64,000 nt of DNA from Bedellia somnulentella (Eukaryota > Arthropoda > Insecta > Lepidoptera > Bedelliidae): NCBI GenBank assembly GCA_963576735.1, contig OY755191.1, positions 13,297,608 through 13,361,607 of the forward strand, read 5' to 3'. The translations under genes were made by a program, and so were the position numbers. Shown here one piece after another: positions 1-10,183 of the stretch. The notes below the pieces were generated by a model, which worked only from the letters and a program-made list of their open reading frames with translations, was not told where the DNA came from and made no database searches. Positions within the stretch are counted from its first letter, which is position 1. The number at the start of each line of letters is the position of its first letter.

Positions 1-69
1 TCTCGTATATCTTTTCAGATAGAATACAAAAGTTGAGAACGCTTGACTAGCACATAATTAGAATGTTAT

Positions 70-165
70 TAATTAATGTAGCTCAATTGGCAGAGCGACG
101 GGGGCGTGAATACCCGGAGGTCGTGGGTTCGATTCCCGCTAGTGTCGAAATTTTTCTTTCCTTTA
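70..165 (+). repeat. tRNA-like T unit (single copy)
   Basis: A tRNA-like block with an A-box-like stretch (tagctcaattggcagagc) and a B-box (ggttcgattcc), followed by a pyrimidine-rich tail (aaatttttctttcctttatt). The same head and tail form the arms of the fold-back insertions at 4911-5230 and 5549-5813, so this is a SINE-type repeat rather than a working tRNA gene. The anticodon arm is irregular, with an 8-nt loop in the best fold. Confidence 0.65.
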
Positions 166-421
166 TTTATTAGATCTCTGTCTATTTTTTGAAGAACTGA
201 ATTTTACTTTGTCATGTCCTAGTTAGTCCAAGCAAAGTTCATTTTTTGTTTTTTTGTGCTTAGCTTTTAGAATGTTTTTTTCTGCCTTTTTGGCTATTTT
301 GGTCAATGTGAAGCTTTTATATTTTTGCCATGTCCGACTGTGTATCACTATGTATGTCCGCGGCATAGCTCGTTGTTATTTAGAATGCGCTCACATAATT
401 TGAAGTTAGAGATATTTGTAC

Positions 422-544
422 AATTGGCCTAGACCTCGCTTTTATAACATACCCTTTTTATATTATAAATCGATAAAGGACATCAAACTAAACAACTTTG
501 CCCATGGAATGCCTATAGTTATAAAAGCGAGGTCTAGGCCAATT
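422..544. mobile_element. Small MITE with perfect 27-bp inverted repeats
   Basis: Positions 422-448 and 518-544 are exact reverse complements (27 of 27), with a 69-bp spacer. There is no coding potential. The outer bases are aattggcc. No clear target-site duplication is visible, so the superfamily is not assigned. Confidence 0.7.
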
Positions 545-654
545 ATCATAACAATGGTACCTACTCTACACAAAAAAGAGTGCTTGATAGTTTTTTCTCA
601 TCAAATCAAATCATGGATGGTATCATTAGAAACTCAGCTGAACTTTACGTTCGC

Positions 655-1010
655 TTCTTAATATTTTCGAATATCACGTGACTTTATTGTCGCCTGTGTC
701 CAGACTACCCAAGTTTTGCTAAGAAAGTGTATTCCCGTGTTAGGAGGCAGATCTATCACAGTTTTTATAAAATACACTACATCATGACTAAATACAAGTT
801 GGTCATGTTATGGGAGAGCCAGAGTTTCAGAACTAGAAACTCCTCAGACACATTTGGAAGTTAATAGGGGAGAAGATGGTAAAAATAAAGTATCGTTGGT
901 CATGTGTCTACAACCTTATCGCCCAAAAACAACTCAAAAAGCCCCATACCCTTAGTCACCTATTACGACCACCGTGGTTAGTGAGGGGTAGTGACAGTCT
1001 AAGACGACAA
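655..1010 (-). repeat. Degraded SINE-B (655-808) and SINE-A (812-1010)
   Basis: 655-808 keeps SINE-B landmarks (atcacgtgact, gtgtattcccgtg, gactaaatacaa). 812-1010 keeps SINE-A landmarks in reverse order (agccagag, cacatttggaag, tcgcccaaaaa, cccttagtc, ggtagtgac). Both are diverged. Short open frames here are not genes. Confidence 0.6.
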
Positions 1011-1084
1011 AGAGAGTATATTCGTGAAAATAACTTTAATGTGAACTCTGATAAGCTGGCCAGATAAATATCTGTACTTTGAAC

Positions 1085-2335
1085 TTAAGTTACTAATATA
1101 GAATAGAATAGAAAATACTTTATTGCACATCATCAAAACATAATACGTGAAAAATATAATACGTTATCTTCACAATTGCAAGTTCCACTGCCACCCCTTT
1201 GGATATAAATGGCTAAACGAAACAAAATGATTACTTTCTCTGAAAAAACGGCAAAAAAATAGCAACTAAAAACATTTATTACGACTCTAGCCTACACCTT
1301 TGACTTATTCATAAAGTTTATTATCCACGTACATAAAATGCATGGTATCTCAATGTTACCAAACATAACCTTGGTAGTTCAGTGAAAATGAGCACCATTT
1401 CTAATACTAAGAGGTGTAGGTTCAAATCCTGTGCCTTTTATCAAGTCATATATTCGGATTTTTCCACAATGTTATAAACTGCGAGGTTAAACATCTCATG
1501 AAACCTTTCAGTGAATTCCTACAAAAACAGCGACGCTACAATACTATAATAAATTATAACTAGTGGGTAACCCTGGCGCGACTACGTCGCGTCCTATAAA
1601 ATGATTTTATTTTGAAATTTTCCGACCAATCACAGCGCAGCTTTTTTGAATTTCTAAAGTTTTTTTCTGATTTGCCGGTTTGAAAAAATTCCGACCAATC
1701 ACAGCGCATCTCTGATCGACTAAAGTTTGCGCGCGCTTATGTCACTCAAGCAAAGTCTAATGGCCAAAATCGAAACTTTGAAATTCTGTAACAATTAACT
1801 TAATCCAGTTACATCAGATGTCTGAATTTTGTGCACACCACGGCCGCGAACTGTACAAAACGATACCTGAACCAAATTTCTAGCTTAACTCATCGCGTCA
1901 CAGGCTTCCGGGCAAGAAAGAGGCTTACAGAAATAATAACTAAAGATAATACCTCGACAAATATGTCAGAGGTTCAGAAGTATTAAAAACTCTGCCACCC
2001 CTTCTGATATTTAGGGCGTGAACGTGAAGTTGAGTTATAAAAAAACTTACTAAGGAGCCTATACCAAACATTAATTCCTATTGGATTTAGAGCCGTGAGT
2101 ACTGGTAAGTATTAGTTTGTTTTTTCTAGAAAACAAACCCGGCATCGTGGTCGTCCTAATTAATCTCAAATGATTAAAAAGAAAGAAAGAATGAAAGAAA
2201 GAAAGAAAACAATGTTTATTCGGTGCATAGGATATGTACTTGTACAACACACAAAACAATAAATAATCAAAACAACTGAAAAACAAATCTAAAACGAAAC
2301 CTATGCAACAAAATACGCCATTTATACTACATAGT
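1085..2335. repeat. Repeat debris between SINE copies
   Basis: 1100-1300 resembles a reversed LINE 3' end (tactttattgcacatcat). 1370-1440 has a tRNA-like B-box (ggttcaaatcc). 1600-1705 carries two copies of a block with gaccaatcacagcgca. 1965-2030 is a SINE-B tail remnant. 2180-2215 is a gaaa-rich simple repeat. No gene is seen. Confidence 0.4.
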
Positions 2336-2339
2336 ATTA

Positions 2340-2668
2340 ATTACTTCGGAATTGCCAAGGGGTTTGCAGAGGTACTATAACTTCTGAACATCACGTGACA
2401 TTGTCACCTGGTGGAGTACCTACGTTTTGCTGGGACAGTGTACTCACGTGATAGGGGGCAGGCCTGTCCTCGTATTGTACAAATACAGTTACATGTCTAA
2501 GTACAACTTAGACATGTGGGTTTCCTCACGATGTTTTTCCTTATCGTAAACAACCATGATAAATTATCCACAAATATGTCTTTAGAAAAAACAAATTGGT
2601 GTAAAGCTGACCCGTGATTAGAACACTTGTCGTCTACACGATAAGCGGTGTCCTACCCACTGAGCTGG
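2340..2668 (-). repeat. SINE-B copy, diverged
   Basis: This copy follows the full SINE-B order on the minus strand. The tRNA-like head lies at 2600-2668 (complement of gtgggtaggac and a tRNA-type B-box region), and the terminal block at 2340-2400. It lies just downstream of the GST stop codon. It is more diverged than the copy at 2942-3297. Confidence 0.7.
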
Positions 2669-2815
2669 ATATGAATTATGAGAAGGAGTGGTCACGGGAC
2701 AGAGAGTTGCGCTCATTCGAGGACACAAGTTAAAAGGCTGAAAGTGATGAAATTTACCATGATGTAATTAAAAAAAAGTTTTCATCACGTTCATCAAGAT
2801 TTATTTAACACTGTA

Positions 2816-5800
2816 TCAATTTCCTAATTTAGCTTTTAATGCTTCTGTGAATATTGCTAAACCGGGTGCATTAAACTTCTTGTAAAACTCCAAATTCGAG
2901 CATCTTTCCAGCCAAGCTTTGGTCTTTGGGAATCTGAAATAAAACATAACATAACATAAACGTTCACGCCGAATATCCCCGAAGGGGTTGGCAAAGGTAC
3001 TAATACTTCTTCTCTAATACTTCAGAGTACCCACGTTTTGCATGGACAGTGTACTCACGTGATAGGGGGCAGGCCTATCGCCGTTTTGTACGAATACACT
3101 GTCACATGACTAAGTACAACTCAGCCATGTGGGTTTCCTCACGATGTTTTCCCTCACCGTTAACCACCATGATAAATTAACCACACATATGTCTTTAGAA
3201 AAGACAAATTGGTGTAGGCCCGACCCAGGATTTGAACACTAGTCGTTTGCACGATAACCGAGTGTTCTACCCACTGGGCTATCACGGTTGCTTTTTTGGA
3301 ATCTGAAATATAAGTTAATATTATATTATATATTATAGTTATTACTTAAACTGATAACATTCGCTGAAAAACTCCTTATTCTGATAATCTGACTGCCGCC
3401 TTTTATAGCAGTTTAAATATGAGTGTGATTAAAACTTACTTATATTCATCAATAGGCACTAGAGCATCCAGAGAGCTGATGGTAGCTACACAGCAGATAT
3501 CAGCAATTGTCAGCTGATCACCAGCTATCCATTGTGATCCAGCATGCTCCAGAAATTTCTCCGTAAACTCGTAACTTTGTGTTATCATCTCAATGTTTTC
3601 TGGTCTCAGAGAAGTTTCTCCTCGGTAGTAGACTAAGAACTGGAAATATAAGCGAAATATACATAAAAATTGGCTTAAAATTACAGTCACCAAATTCATA
3701 TGCTAGGATCATAGATGACCTCCTATGGATCAACAAAATGGCGATCGAAATTATCTGCCTACCCTAATGGGAGCTAATGGCGTAAGAATATGTATTTGCC
3801 GTGTAGTGTCGGCTTAGAATAGCACTACCCCGTTTCTACCGATGGGTGTACGTAAGAGGCGACTAACGGTATTCGGGCTTTTAAGGGATTTTTGGGCGAT
3901 GCGGTTGGAGACTCATCACCAACAACCTTTACTTTACCATCTTTTCCCCACTCAATTTTCCAAAAGTGGCTGACGAATTTCTAATTCCTTAGGTCTGACT
4001 ACCCCTTTTAGGGATTTAAAGCCGTGAGTATATGTATGTATATGTATGTACATAAAAATTGGCTTAAAATTACAGTCACCAAATTCATATGCTAGGATCA
4101 TAGATGACCTCCTATGGATCAACAAAGTGGCGATCGAAAATATCTGCCTACCCTAATGGAAGCTAATGGCGTAAGAATATGTATGTGGACATCCCTTATA
4201 GCTCAGTGGGTAGAACATCACTTATCGCGCAGACGATGAGGGTTCAAATCCCTGGTCGGGATTAAATCAATTTGTTGATTTATAATAATATGTATAATAA
4301 TAATAAAAACTCTTTATTGCACATCACAAAAAACAACAATTACAAAAAAAAGATCGGTACAAAAGCCAAAGTACAACTGGCGGTCTTATCACTAAGAGCG
4401 ATCTCTTCCAGACAACCCATGAATGAAAAGATTTGCTGGATTAAAAACATGTTCGGTAGATGTCCAATAAATTAAACTGATTTGCTTAAAAACTAAAATT
4501 ATTCGTCAAACTATTCAAATTATTCGATTTATCACGGTTGATAACGGTGAGGGAAAACATCATGAGGAAACCCACAGGGCTGAGTTGTACTTAGTCATAT
4601 GACAAACATGCACATGAACATAATGGCGTGAAATATTTTCAACCTACCACATTAGTTCTCATAGCTGGAAACAAAACGCCACTATCAAAATGAAGTCTCT
4701 GGTCTATCACGGCTCTTTTCTGCGGGTCTTTTGGGTAGAGAGAGTCATCTTGACCATACTTAGTCACTAAATATGTTCCAATGGCGTGACTGAAAAGGAA
4801 ATATGATATTGTTATAGTTATTAAGGTGATAACCCTAGCCCCTATCAAGTTAGTGCACTGTCCAAGTAAAAGATGGGTACTCTGAACATCAGGTGACAAT
4901 ATAACGTTATTAATAAATAAAGGAAAGGTAAATTTCGACACAGGCGGGAATATAACCCGCGACCTCGGGTATACGCCCCCGTTCCGAATTAGTAAAAATT
5001 CGGAGGTAGGAAACGCAAACACTACTTTAACGTGTAAAAGAAATAAAGGATAGAAGAATTTCGCGCTGGCAGCCATTGACACGGTAGCTCAATGGCAGAG
5101 CGACGGGGGCGTATACCCGAGGTCGCGGGTTCGATTCCCGCCTGTGTCGAAATTTTTCTTTCCTTTATTTATTCTTTATTTATTAGTAATAATCCCCACA
5201 TGAGGTTTTCATGAACAAAAAGATTTAAATAATATAACGTTATGTTCAGAAGTATTAGTACCTCTATCAACGCCTTCGGGGATGTACGGCGTGAACGTTT
5301 GATTCTGAGCATGAGACCTTCCAAAAGTGGCTGAAGAATTTCTTTTACGAAGCTTGGGATATCCCTTTTAGGGATTAATAGGCGTGAGTATATGTATATA
5401 ATGTAGTTGTTAATTTGTACTATGATTTTTCTAAAATATTCTTATCTTGCCGTGTAGTGCCGGCCTAGAAAGTCTCTACCCCATTCTACATACCGGTTTC
5501 GTAAGAGGCGACTAAGGGTGCGGGGGTTCACGAACGATATACTTTATTCATAAATAAAAGATGTTATTAAAGGAAAGAAAAATTTCGACACTAGCGGGGT
5601 TCGAACCCGCGACCTTCGGGTATACGCCCCCGTCGCTCTGCCAACTGAGCTACAGTGTCAGTTGGCATCCAGCGCGAAATTTCTCTATCCTTTGTTTCTT
5701 TTTTACACGGGTTCGAACCCCGCCAGTGTCGAAATTTTTCTTTCCTTTAATAACATCTTTTATTTATGAGTAATAATCCCCACATGAGGAATTCATGTCA

Positions 5801-8800
5801 AAAAACATTAAATGATATACTTTATTTCTTCCATCTAGTCCGCTATCAACTTCCAAATTTGGCTGAAGAGTTTCTAGCTCTAAAGCTCTGGCTACCCCTT
5901 TTTGGGATTTTTGGCCTTGTGTATATGTTGCTGTGTAGTGTCGGCATAGAATAACACTACCCCATTTCTTCCGGTGGGTGTACGTAAGAGGCGACTAACG
6001 GATTTGGAGCTTTTGAGGGATTTTTGGGCGATGTGGTTGGAGACCCATCACCGAAAACCTTTATTTTACCATGTTTTCCCCACTATAATTTCCAAACGTG
6101 GCTGAGGAATTTCCAATTCCTTAGCTCTGGCTACCGCTTCTAGGGATTTATAGCCGTGAGCATATGTATGTATGTATGTATGTGTATATGTATGTACGTA
6201 TGTATCCTTACCTATCCCATACAACAAAGTCATCGTCTTTCAAAGTAGGAACAGTGTGTTGCGGATTAATCTGAAAATGATAAATGATTCGATTATTAAC
6301 AAACAAGAACTCACAATGTAAGCTTTTGATAAGGGTCTTGTGGTCATGCATATCCTTTACAGATGACGAGAGAATATATCTTAAAGATATATTTGAATTG
6401 TATTTTTGAACGGTGAGGGAAAACATCGTGAGGAAACCCACATGGCTGAGTTGTACTTAGTCATGTGACAGTGTATTCGTACAAAACGGCGATAGGCCTG
6501 CCCCCTATCACGTGAGTACACTGTCCATGCAAAGTACTCTGAACACCAGGTGACAAAGTCGCGTGATGTTCAGAAGTATTAGTACCTCTGCCAACCCCTT
6601 CGGGGATATTCGGCGTGAACGTTTATTTTTATGTTATGTATTTTACAGTATTATAAAACGATTACATTTTATTTTGTCATCGTAATATATTTAGAGATAA
6701 TGATGACGTAGAGATGTAGAAGACGGATGATGGTGAAAGATATCTAAAAATCTGATGTGGAAGGTAACGTTAGTAGAGGCTGACCTCTATGTATGTATGT
6801 GTTATATGTATATGTTTCTTTTGCTTTTTATGCTATATTTTAAAATTATATTAAAATTAAGTCTCAGAATGATATACTCAGCAATGTTAAATTCTATATT
6901 AATTAGTAAATATATTATAATCATTTTTCTGTTTTTCACTTAAGAATAATACTAACAATTAATTGTGTAAAAATTAAAAAAATAATCTTATTAATATTAT
7001 GTGTATGCTAGGAACATATACCTAGAGATATGACCTAGCTCTATTTTCTATGTTGATATGTTTGTGTTGTATTGATCGTATTCTGTTCTTGAAAAAATAA
7101 ATAAATAAATAAATATGTTAACACCATAGCTTAATATTGAAAAAAGCACCAAGAACAACAATATTATAACCTTAGCCACTGTTCCGGCACATCACTAGTG
7201 CTCGGAAATGATTATAAAACGTTTGAGGGTAGTGCGTCATGCTACCCACTTATTCTTTGTCACTTGCGTACGATTCTTGTTACTGTTAGGTAACATTATT
7301 TCGGCCACGGTGTAATTATTAATCAATACACGCAATATATCCTGGAGTCAGATATTTTATTACTATTACCATCCATACAATCCATACATAGTTCCTGAAG
7401 GATTGAACAGCCACTTTTGGAAGTTGAGACCACATCGCTCACCAAATCTAAAAACCCAGGAAATTATTGGCCGTAACATAAAAATCTATCAAATTCAAAT
7501 TCATCATTTATTTCCAAAAACAGTACATTACAGTTATTATTATATCTGTGGCCCCCGCACTAGGTTAGACCTGGATCGCGGGCAGCCTAATAAATTATAC
7601 AAAAAAAGATCTCGGATACAATGACAATATAATTACATACATACATACATACATATAATAATATAATTAATTCAATCAATTAATAATAATTTATTAATTA
7701 ATAGTGATTAATCCATAATATGATATATATATTTTTAGGTACAATAATATATAATTTTTTTATTATTTAAGATAAGGTAAATATAATGAATGAGTAGGTG
7801 TATGTGTGTGTGTAAGTGTGTGTGTGTTTGCGCGTCAGTTCTGTGGTTTTGTGTTAGGTCACTCGTTTATTCATTTTGTTATTTTTAGAAGATTCTCAGT
7901 CTCTTCATAGTCTAGGGTAAGAAGATAGCTAATAATTTCAGACTAAAAATTGCCTTGATTATTCTTTTTTAATATTTTGATAACTTTTTCATACAGATAA
8001 GGTCCCAAAAAGTTGAAAAATTTCTGCGCAAAGGTAGTTTTTGTTCTAGGTTGGGGTATAGATTGAACACGAGATGGAAGCAACTTGCCTGGTTCATTCG
8101 ACCTTCGGTATATGGTGTGGTAGATGAGTGATGCACGTAATAATTGATATTTATAAGTTTTACTTATCACTTTTTTTCTTACATTGTATTTTGTTTTTTT
8201 GTTTATATATTCTTTATAAATTACTATCGGAAAAATTCTATCGAAACTGTTTCTATATATTTATACGCAACCTTTGTTGTAAATTAGTGCCTTACTCCTC
8301 ACTTCTCAGCCCGACCATAGTAGATAGTGTCATTATATATTGTTGTAAATTAATGAATATTATTGCAAAATTGCAAGTGTTTGGTTTTCCTAGTGTATAT
8401 ATTTAGTTTTCATTGTTGTTTTTACTTTTATTTATGTTATAATGTTTTCTTTTTTCTCATCAAATATGTGTCTGATGAGCTTTAGTAAAATAGCTGTAGT
8501 ATTAAATGTGTAAATAGTGCAATTTTAAATACCTATATTTAAGTTAAACGAGGCTTTGACTGAAAATCAGTGTATGATGAGTATATACTCTGTCATGCGA
8601 GTGCTGAGTCAAGGCCTTTTTGGTAATGTTTTTTTTTCTTTTTTTGTATATATATATCTGTCATTGTCTTGTGTTAATTACCAAATAAACATTATTTCTT
8701 CTTCTCTTCTTCTTCTTCTAATATAAAAAATCACTCCGAAGTATTTTTTTAAATATTTTCCATGAAATATGGTACCTAAAATATAGATATATATTAATTA

Positions 8801-9151
8801 GCTGTCGGCTTAGAATAGCACTACCACATTTCTACCCGTGGGTGATCGTAAGAGGCGACAAAGGGTATCGGGGCTTCTTAAGTTATTTTTGGGTGATGTG
8901 GTTAGAGACCCATCACCAACATTTATTAATTATTATCATCTTTTCTCTACTCAACGTCTTAAAGTGGCTAATTAATTTCTTATTCCAAAGTATGTATGTT
9001 TAAATACCTTAACGTAATCCTCAGCCATTTGTTCTCCTCTGGAGACTAACACATCGACAAATTTGACCCCGTCAATGTTCAGAGCATCCACCGTCATCAT
9101 CACCGCCCTTGCAGGTGGACTAGCGTCCATTTTGTACAATGTTAACACCAT
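2816..9151 (-). CDS. Glutathione S-transferase, delta/epsilon-like, five exons, 220 aa
   Basis: Exons are complement(9008-9151, 6212-6270, 4648-4789, 3440-3639, 2816-2933), all with GT/AG borders and consistent phases, totalling 663 nt with the stop. The N-terminal thioredoxin-fold half has the probable catalytic serine (Ser11, in [10 protein letters not shown]), the cis-proline region NPQHTVPTL (Pro56) and the DSHAI motif after it. [20 protein letters not shown] opens the helical C-terminal half. [11 protein letters not shown] is the conserved C-domain N-capping region, and WLERC lies near the end. Length and motifs fit cytosolic insect GSTs that conjugate glutathione to xenobiotics; epsilon rather than delta is my inference. 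The start is the ATG opening [10 protein letters not shown], the usual GST N-terminus. An AATAAA signal lies about 10 nt after the stop (2801-2806). A SINE lies directly against the exon 5 acceptor. The gene appears intact. Confidence 0.9.
2942..3297 (-). repeat. SINE-B, near full length, in GST intron 4
   Basis: This copy has a tRNA-like head at the right end (3240-3293; complement of ggttcaaatcc-type B-box and agcccagtggg) and an A-rich terminus at the left (ataacataacataaa). A 13-bp target duplication, ggaatctgaaata, lies at 2929-2941 and 3298-3310. It spans the intron 4/exon 5 border, so the splice acceptor is present twice. The SINE is in the same sense as GST. Confidence 0.85.
3659..4183 (+). 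repeat. About 136-bp direct repeat flanking a SINE-A copy
   Basis: 3659-3795 and 4048-4183 are nearly identical; both contain attggcttaaaattacagtc and ctcctatggatcaacaaa, with a few substitutions. Between them, 3797-4047 is a near full-length plus-strand SINE-A. All lie in GST intron 3, upstream (in gene sense) of exon 4. The repeats are far longer than a target-site duplication, so a local duplication is likely. Confidence 0.75.
4190..4625 (+). repeat. SINE-B split by a reversed LINE 3' end
   Basis: 4190-4270 is the SINE-B tRNA-like head (tagctcagtgggtagaac, gggttcaaatccc). 4520-4625 continues the SINE-B body (gaaaacatcatgaggaaacc). Between them, about 4275-4510 is a minus-strand LINE 3' end. 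The same LINE tail occurs in plus orientation at 16867-17085 and 22747-22960 (aatttattggacatctaccg through aataaagagttttt). Confidence 0.7.
4834..5305 (+). repeat. SINE-B fragment interrupted by T fold-back T1
   Basis: 4834-4910 (cccctatcaagtt, gggtactctgaacatc) and 5244-5305 (gttcagaagtattagtacct, ggcgtgaacgttt) are consecutive parts of SINE-B. They are separated by the T1 insertion. Joining the flanks across one copy of the 13-bp duplication restores the family order. Confidence 0.75.
4911..5230. mobile_element. T1: inverted tRNA-like dimer with 13-bp TSD
   Basis: The 320-bp insertion is flanked by aatataacgttat at 4898-4910 and 5231-5243. The left arm (about 4911-4985) is the reverse complement of the tRNA-like T unit and is truncated in the tRNA part. 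The right arm (about 5075-5185) is a full T unit with A- and B-boxes and a foldable acceptor stem (gacacgg with ctgtgtc). A spacer containing aatttcgcgctggcag lies between. The right end is A-rich (gaacaaaaagatttaaat), as expected for a product of target-primed reverse transcription. Confidence 0.75.
5323..5400 (+). repeat. SINE-A 3'-half fragment
   Basis: It carries ccaaaagtggctgaagaatt, then cccttttagggatt and gtgagtatatgtat. This is the 3' half of SINE-A without the first half. Confidence 0.65.
5449..5925 (+). repeat. SINE-A interrupted by T fold-back T2
   Basis: 5449-5535 is the SINE-A 5' half (tgccgtgtagtgccggcc, cgtaagaggcgacta). 5827-5925 is the 3' half (cttccaaatttggctgaaga, ctctggctaccc). 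The T2 insertion separates them. Confidence 0.75.
5549..5813. mobile_element. T2: second inverted tRNA-like dimer with 13-bp TSD
   Basis: The 265-bp insertion is flanked by gatatactttatt at 5536-5548 and 5814-5826. About 60 bp at each end form an inverted repeat (tail plus the tRNA T-arm). The left arm has the complete tRNA-like unit on the minus strand (about 5580-5665); the right arm keeps only the part after the B-box. The spacer matches T1 but lies in the opposite orientation (cagcgcgaaattt here). The right end is A-rich (gtcaaaaaacattaaat). Confidence 0.75.
5930..6190 (+). repeat. SINE-A, near full length
   Basis: This complete plus-strand copy runs from tgtagtgtcggcatagaat to gtgagcatatgtatgtatgt. 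It ends about 20 bp before GST exon 2 in plus coordinates, that is, just inside intron 2. Confidence 0.85.
6408..6640 (+). repeat. SINE-B without its tRNA-like head
   Basis: It runs from acggtgagggaaaacatcg to ggggatattcggcgtgaacg with high similarity to the full copies. It sits in GST intron 1. Confidence 0.8.
7490..8175 (-). mobile_element. 5'-truncated LINE, ORF2 C-terminus and 3' UTR
   Basis: On the minus strand 7943-8170 encodes a peptide with [20 protein letters not shown], typical of the C-terminal end of Jockey/CR1-like LINE ORF2 proteins. It is followed by a 3' UTR ending near 7490 with aaataaatgatgaatttgaa (complement). The element is inside GST intron 1 and inactive. Confidence 0.55.
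8180..8715 (+). mobile_element. LINE 3' end fragment
   Basis: The plus-strand AT-rich sequence carries a pair of inverted blocks (aggctttgactgaaaatcag and ctgagtcaaggcct) and ends in aataaacattatttcttctt. This is the arrangement of a LINE 3' UTR with a microsatellite tail. No intact reading frame is present. Confidence 0.4.
8803..9000 (+). repeat. SINE-A, 3'-incomplete
   Basis: Starts gtcggcttagaatagcacta and ends around tggctaattaatttcttatt. It abuts the end of GST exon 1, inside intron 1. Confidence 0.75.
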
Positions 9152-9194
9152 TATGCTGTGAAAAAAATGCAGTTAATTTTTGTATATGATGATG

Positions 9195-9380
9195 ATCTTT
9201 TCCCCACTTAACATCAAAAAGTGGCTGAAGAACTATCTCATCCCGAAGCTGTCGCTACCCCTTTGAAGGATTTATGGCCGTGAGTATATGTATGTATGTA
9301 TGCCCCGATACCCTTAGTTGCCTCGGATTATCACTCACAGGAAGAAATGGGGTAGTGCTATTCTAAGCCGCACACAGCTT
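9195..9380. repeat. Two SINE-A halves in opposite orientation upstream of GST
   Basis: 9195-9310 is the 3' half in plus orientation, ending gtatatgtatgtatgtatg. 9301-9380 is the 5' half in minus orientation (cccttagttgcc, ggggtagtgctattctaag). The pair starts 44 bp upstream of the GST start codon, so the 5' UTR or promoter may lie in or next to repeat sequence. Confidence 0.65.
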
Positions 9381-9692
9381 ATATTGATATATATAAAATT
9401 ATGATAAAATTGTATTGGTCTACTTATCTATTACAATTCGTAAGATACTATTTGGTGACAGGCACACAGATGAGCAGACAGAAATCGAATATTTAACCTG
9501 TTTTGCACTGAACCCTATGAAATACTAGTAATAACCAATAACCGTGAGTTACCTTTCCACAGCTAAATTAGAGATATAATGATGTTCATCCTTTATTGAG
9601 TAAGTAACTCATATTTTAAAATGATTTATTACAAGTTTTTAAAATATAAATTAGTTTGCTATTGCAAAGTCTTCTTAAAAACCACGTAGCTA

Positions 9693-9955
9693 TTAAATTA
9701 CATACATACATACCTCCCATAAACACTTTCTTACCACCCTATCATACGCCTTCTCTAAATCAATGAAGGAGCAATACACCTTTTGGTTTTCAGTGATGCT
9801 CCTTAGAGAGAAGATTTGATCCATACATCCCATTCCTTTCCTAAATCCCGCTTGCACATCCCATATTTTCTCATCAGTTTCATTCATCACTCTTTCAATC
9901 AGTACCTTAGCATACAATTTACCAACAATGCTGAGTAAGCTGATGCCGCGGTAAA
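9693..9955 (-). mobile_element. LINE reverse transcriptase fragment
   Basis: The minus-strand peptide contains YRGISLLSIVGKLYAKVLIE, then DVQAGFRKGMGCMDQIF and CSFIDLEKAYDRV. These are the early reverse transcriptase motifs of a non-LTR retrotransposon, with the aspartate of the FIDLEKAYD palm motif present. It is cut off before the xxDD motif, so this is a dead fragment about 85 codons long. The clade is uncertain. Confidence 0.75.
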
Positions 9956-10183
9956 TTAAATTATTAGTGAAATATCAAAACTCACGAATTAAAAACACGT
10001 TCCGCTGCTTCTGATACCGAAAAAATACTGATCGATTATAAAAATAGATTCAATTCGAATGATTGAGTTATCGCAAACTGATAAATCTATGCGGTGTAGT
10101 TTTGAAGATAAACTTGTTAAATGAATTGATGAAATCAAGACGCATAATGATGTTATGTTCTGTTATGTTAAATTAATTAAATT

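Noticed and set aside
70..150. A functional tRNA gene
   Set aside because: The B-box is good, but the anticodon arm is irregular and the same unit recurs with a common tail in several places, so it is a SINE-type repeat.
5075..5150. A second tRNA gene with a foldable acceptor stem
   Set aside because: It is one arm of the T1 fold-back insertion, flanked by a target-site duplication. Its inverted partner and the relatives in T2 show repeat origin.
8128..8406. A plus-strand hydrophobic 92-codon frame
   Set aside because: It lies in AT-rich LINE debris; its hydrophobicity comes from T-rich codons and there is no family signal.
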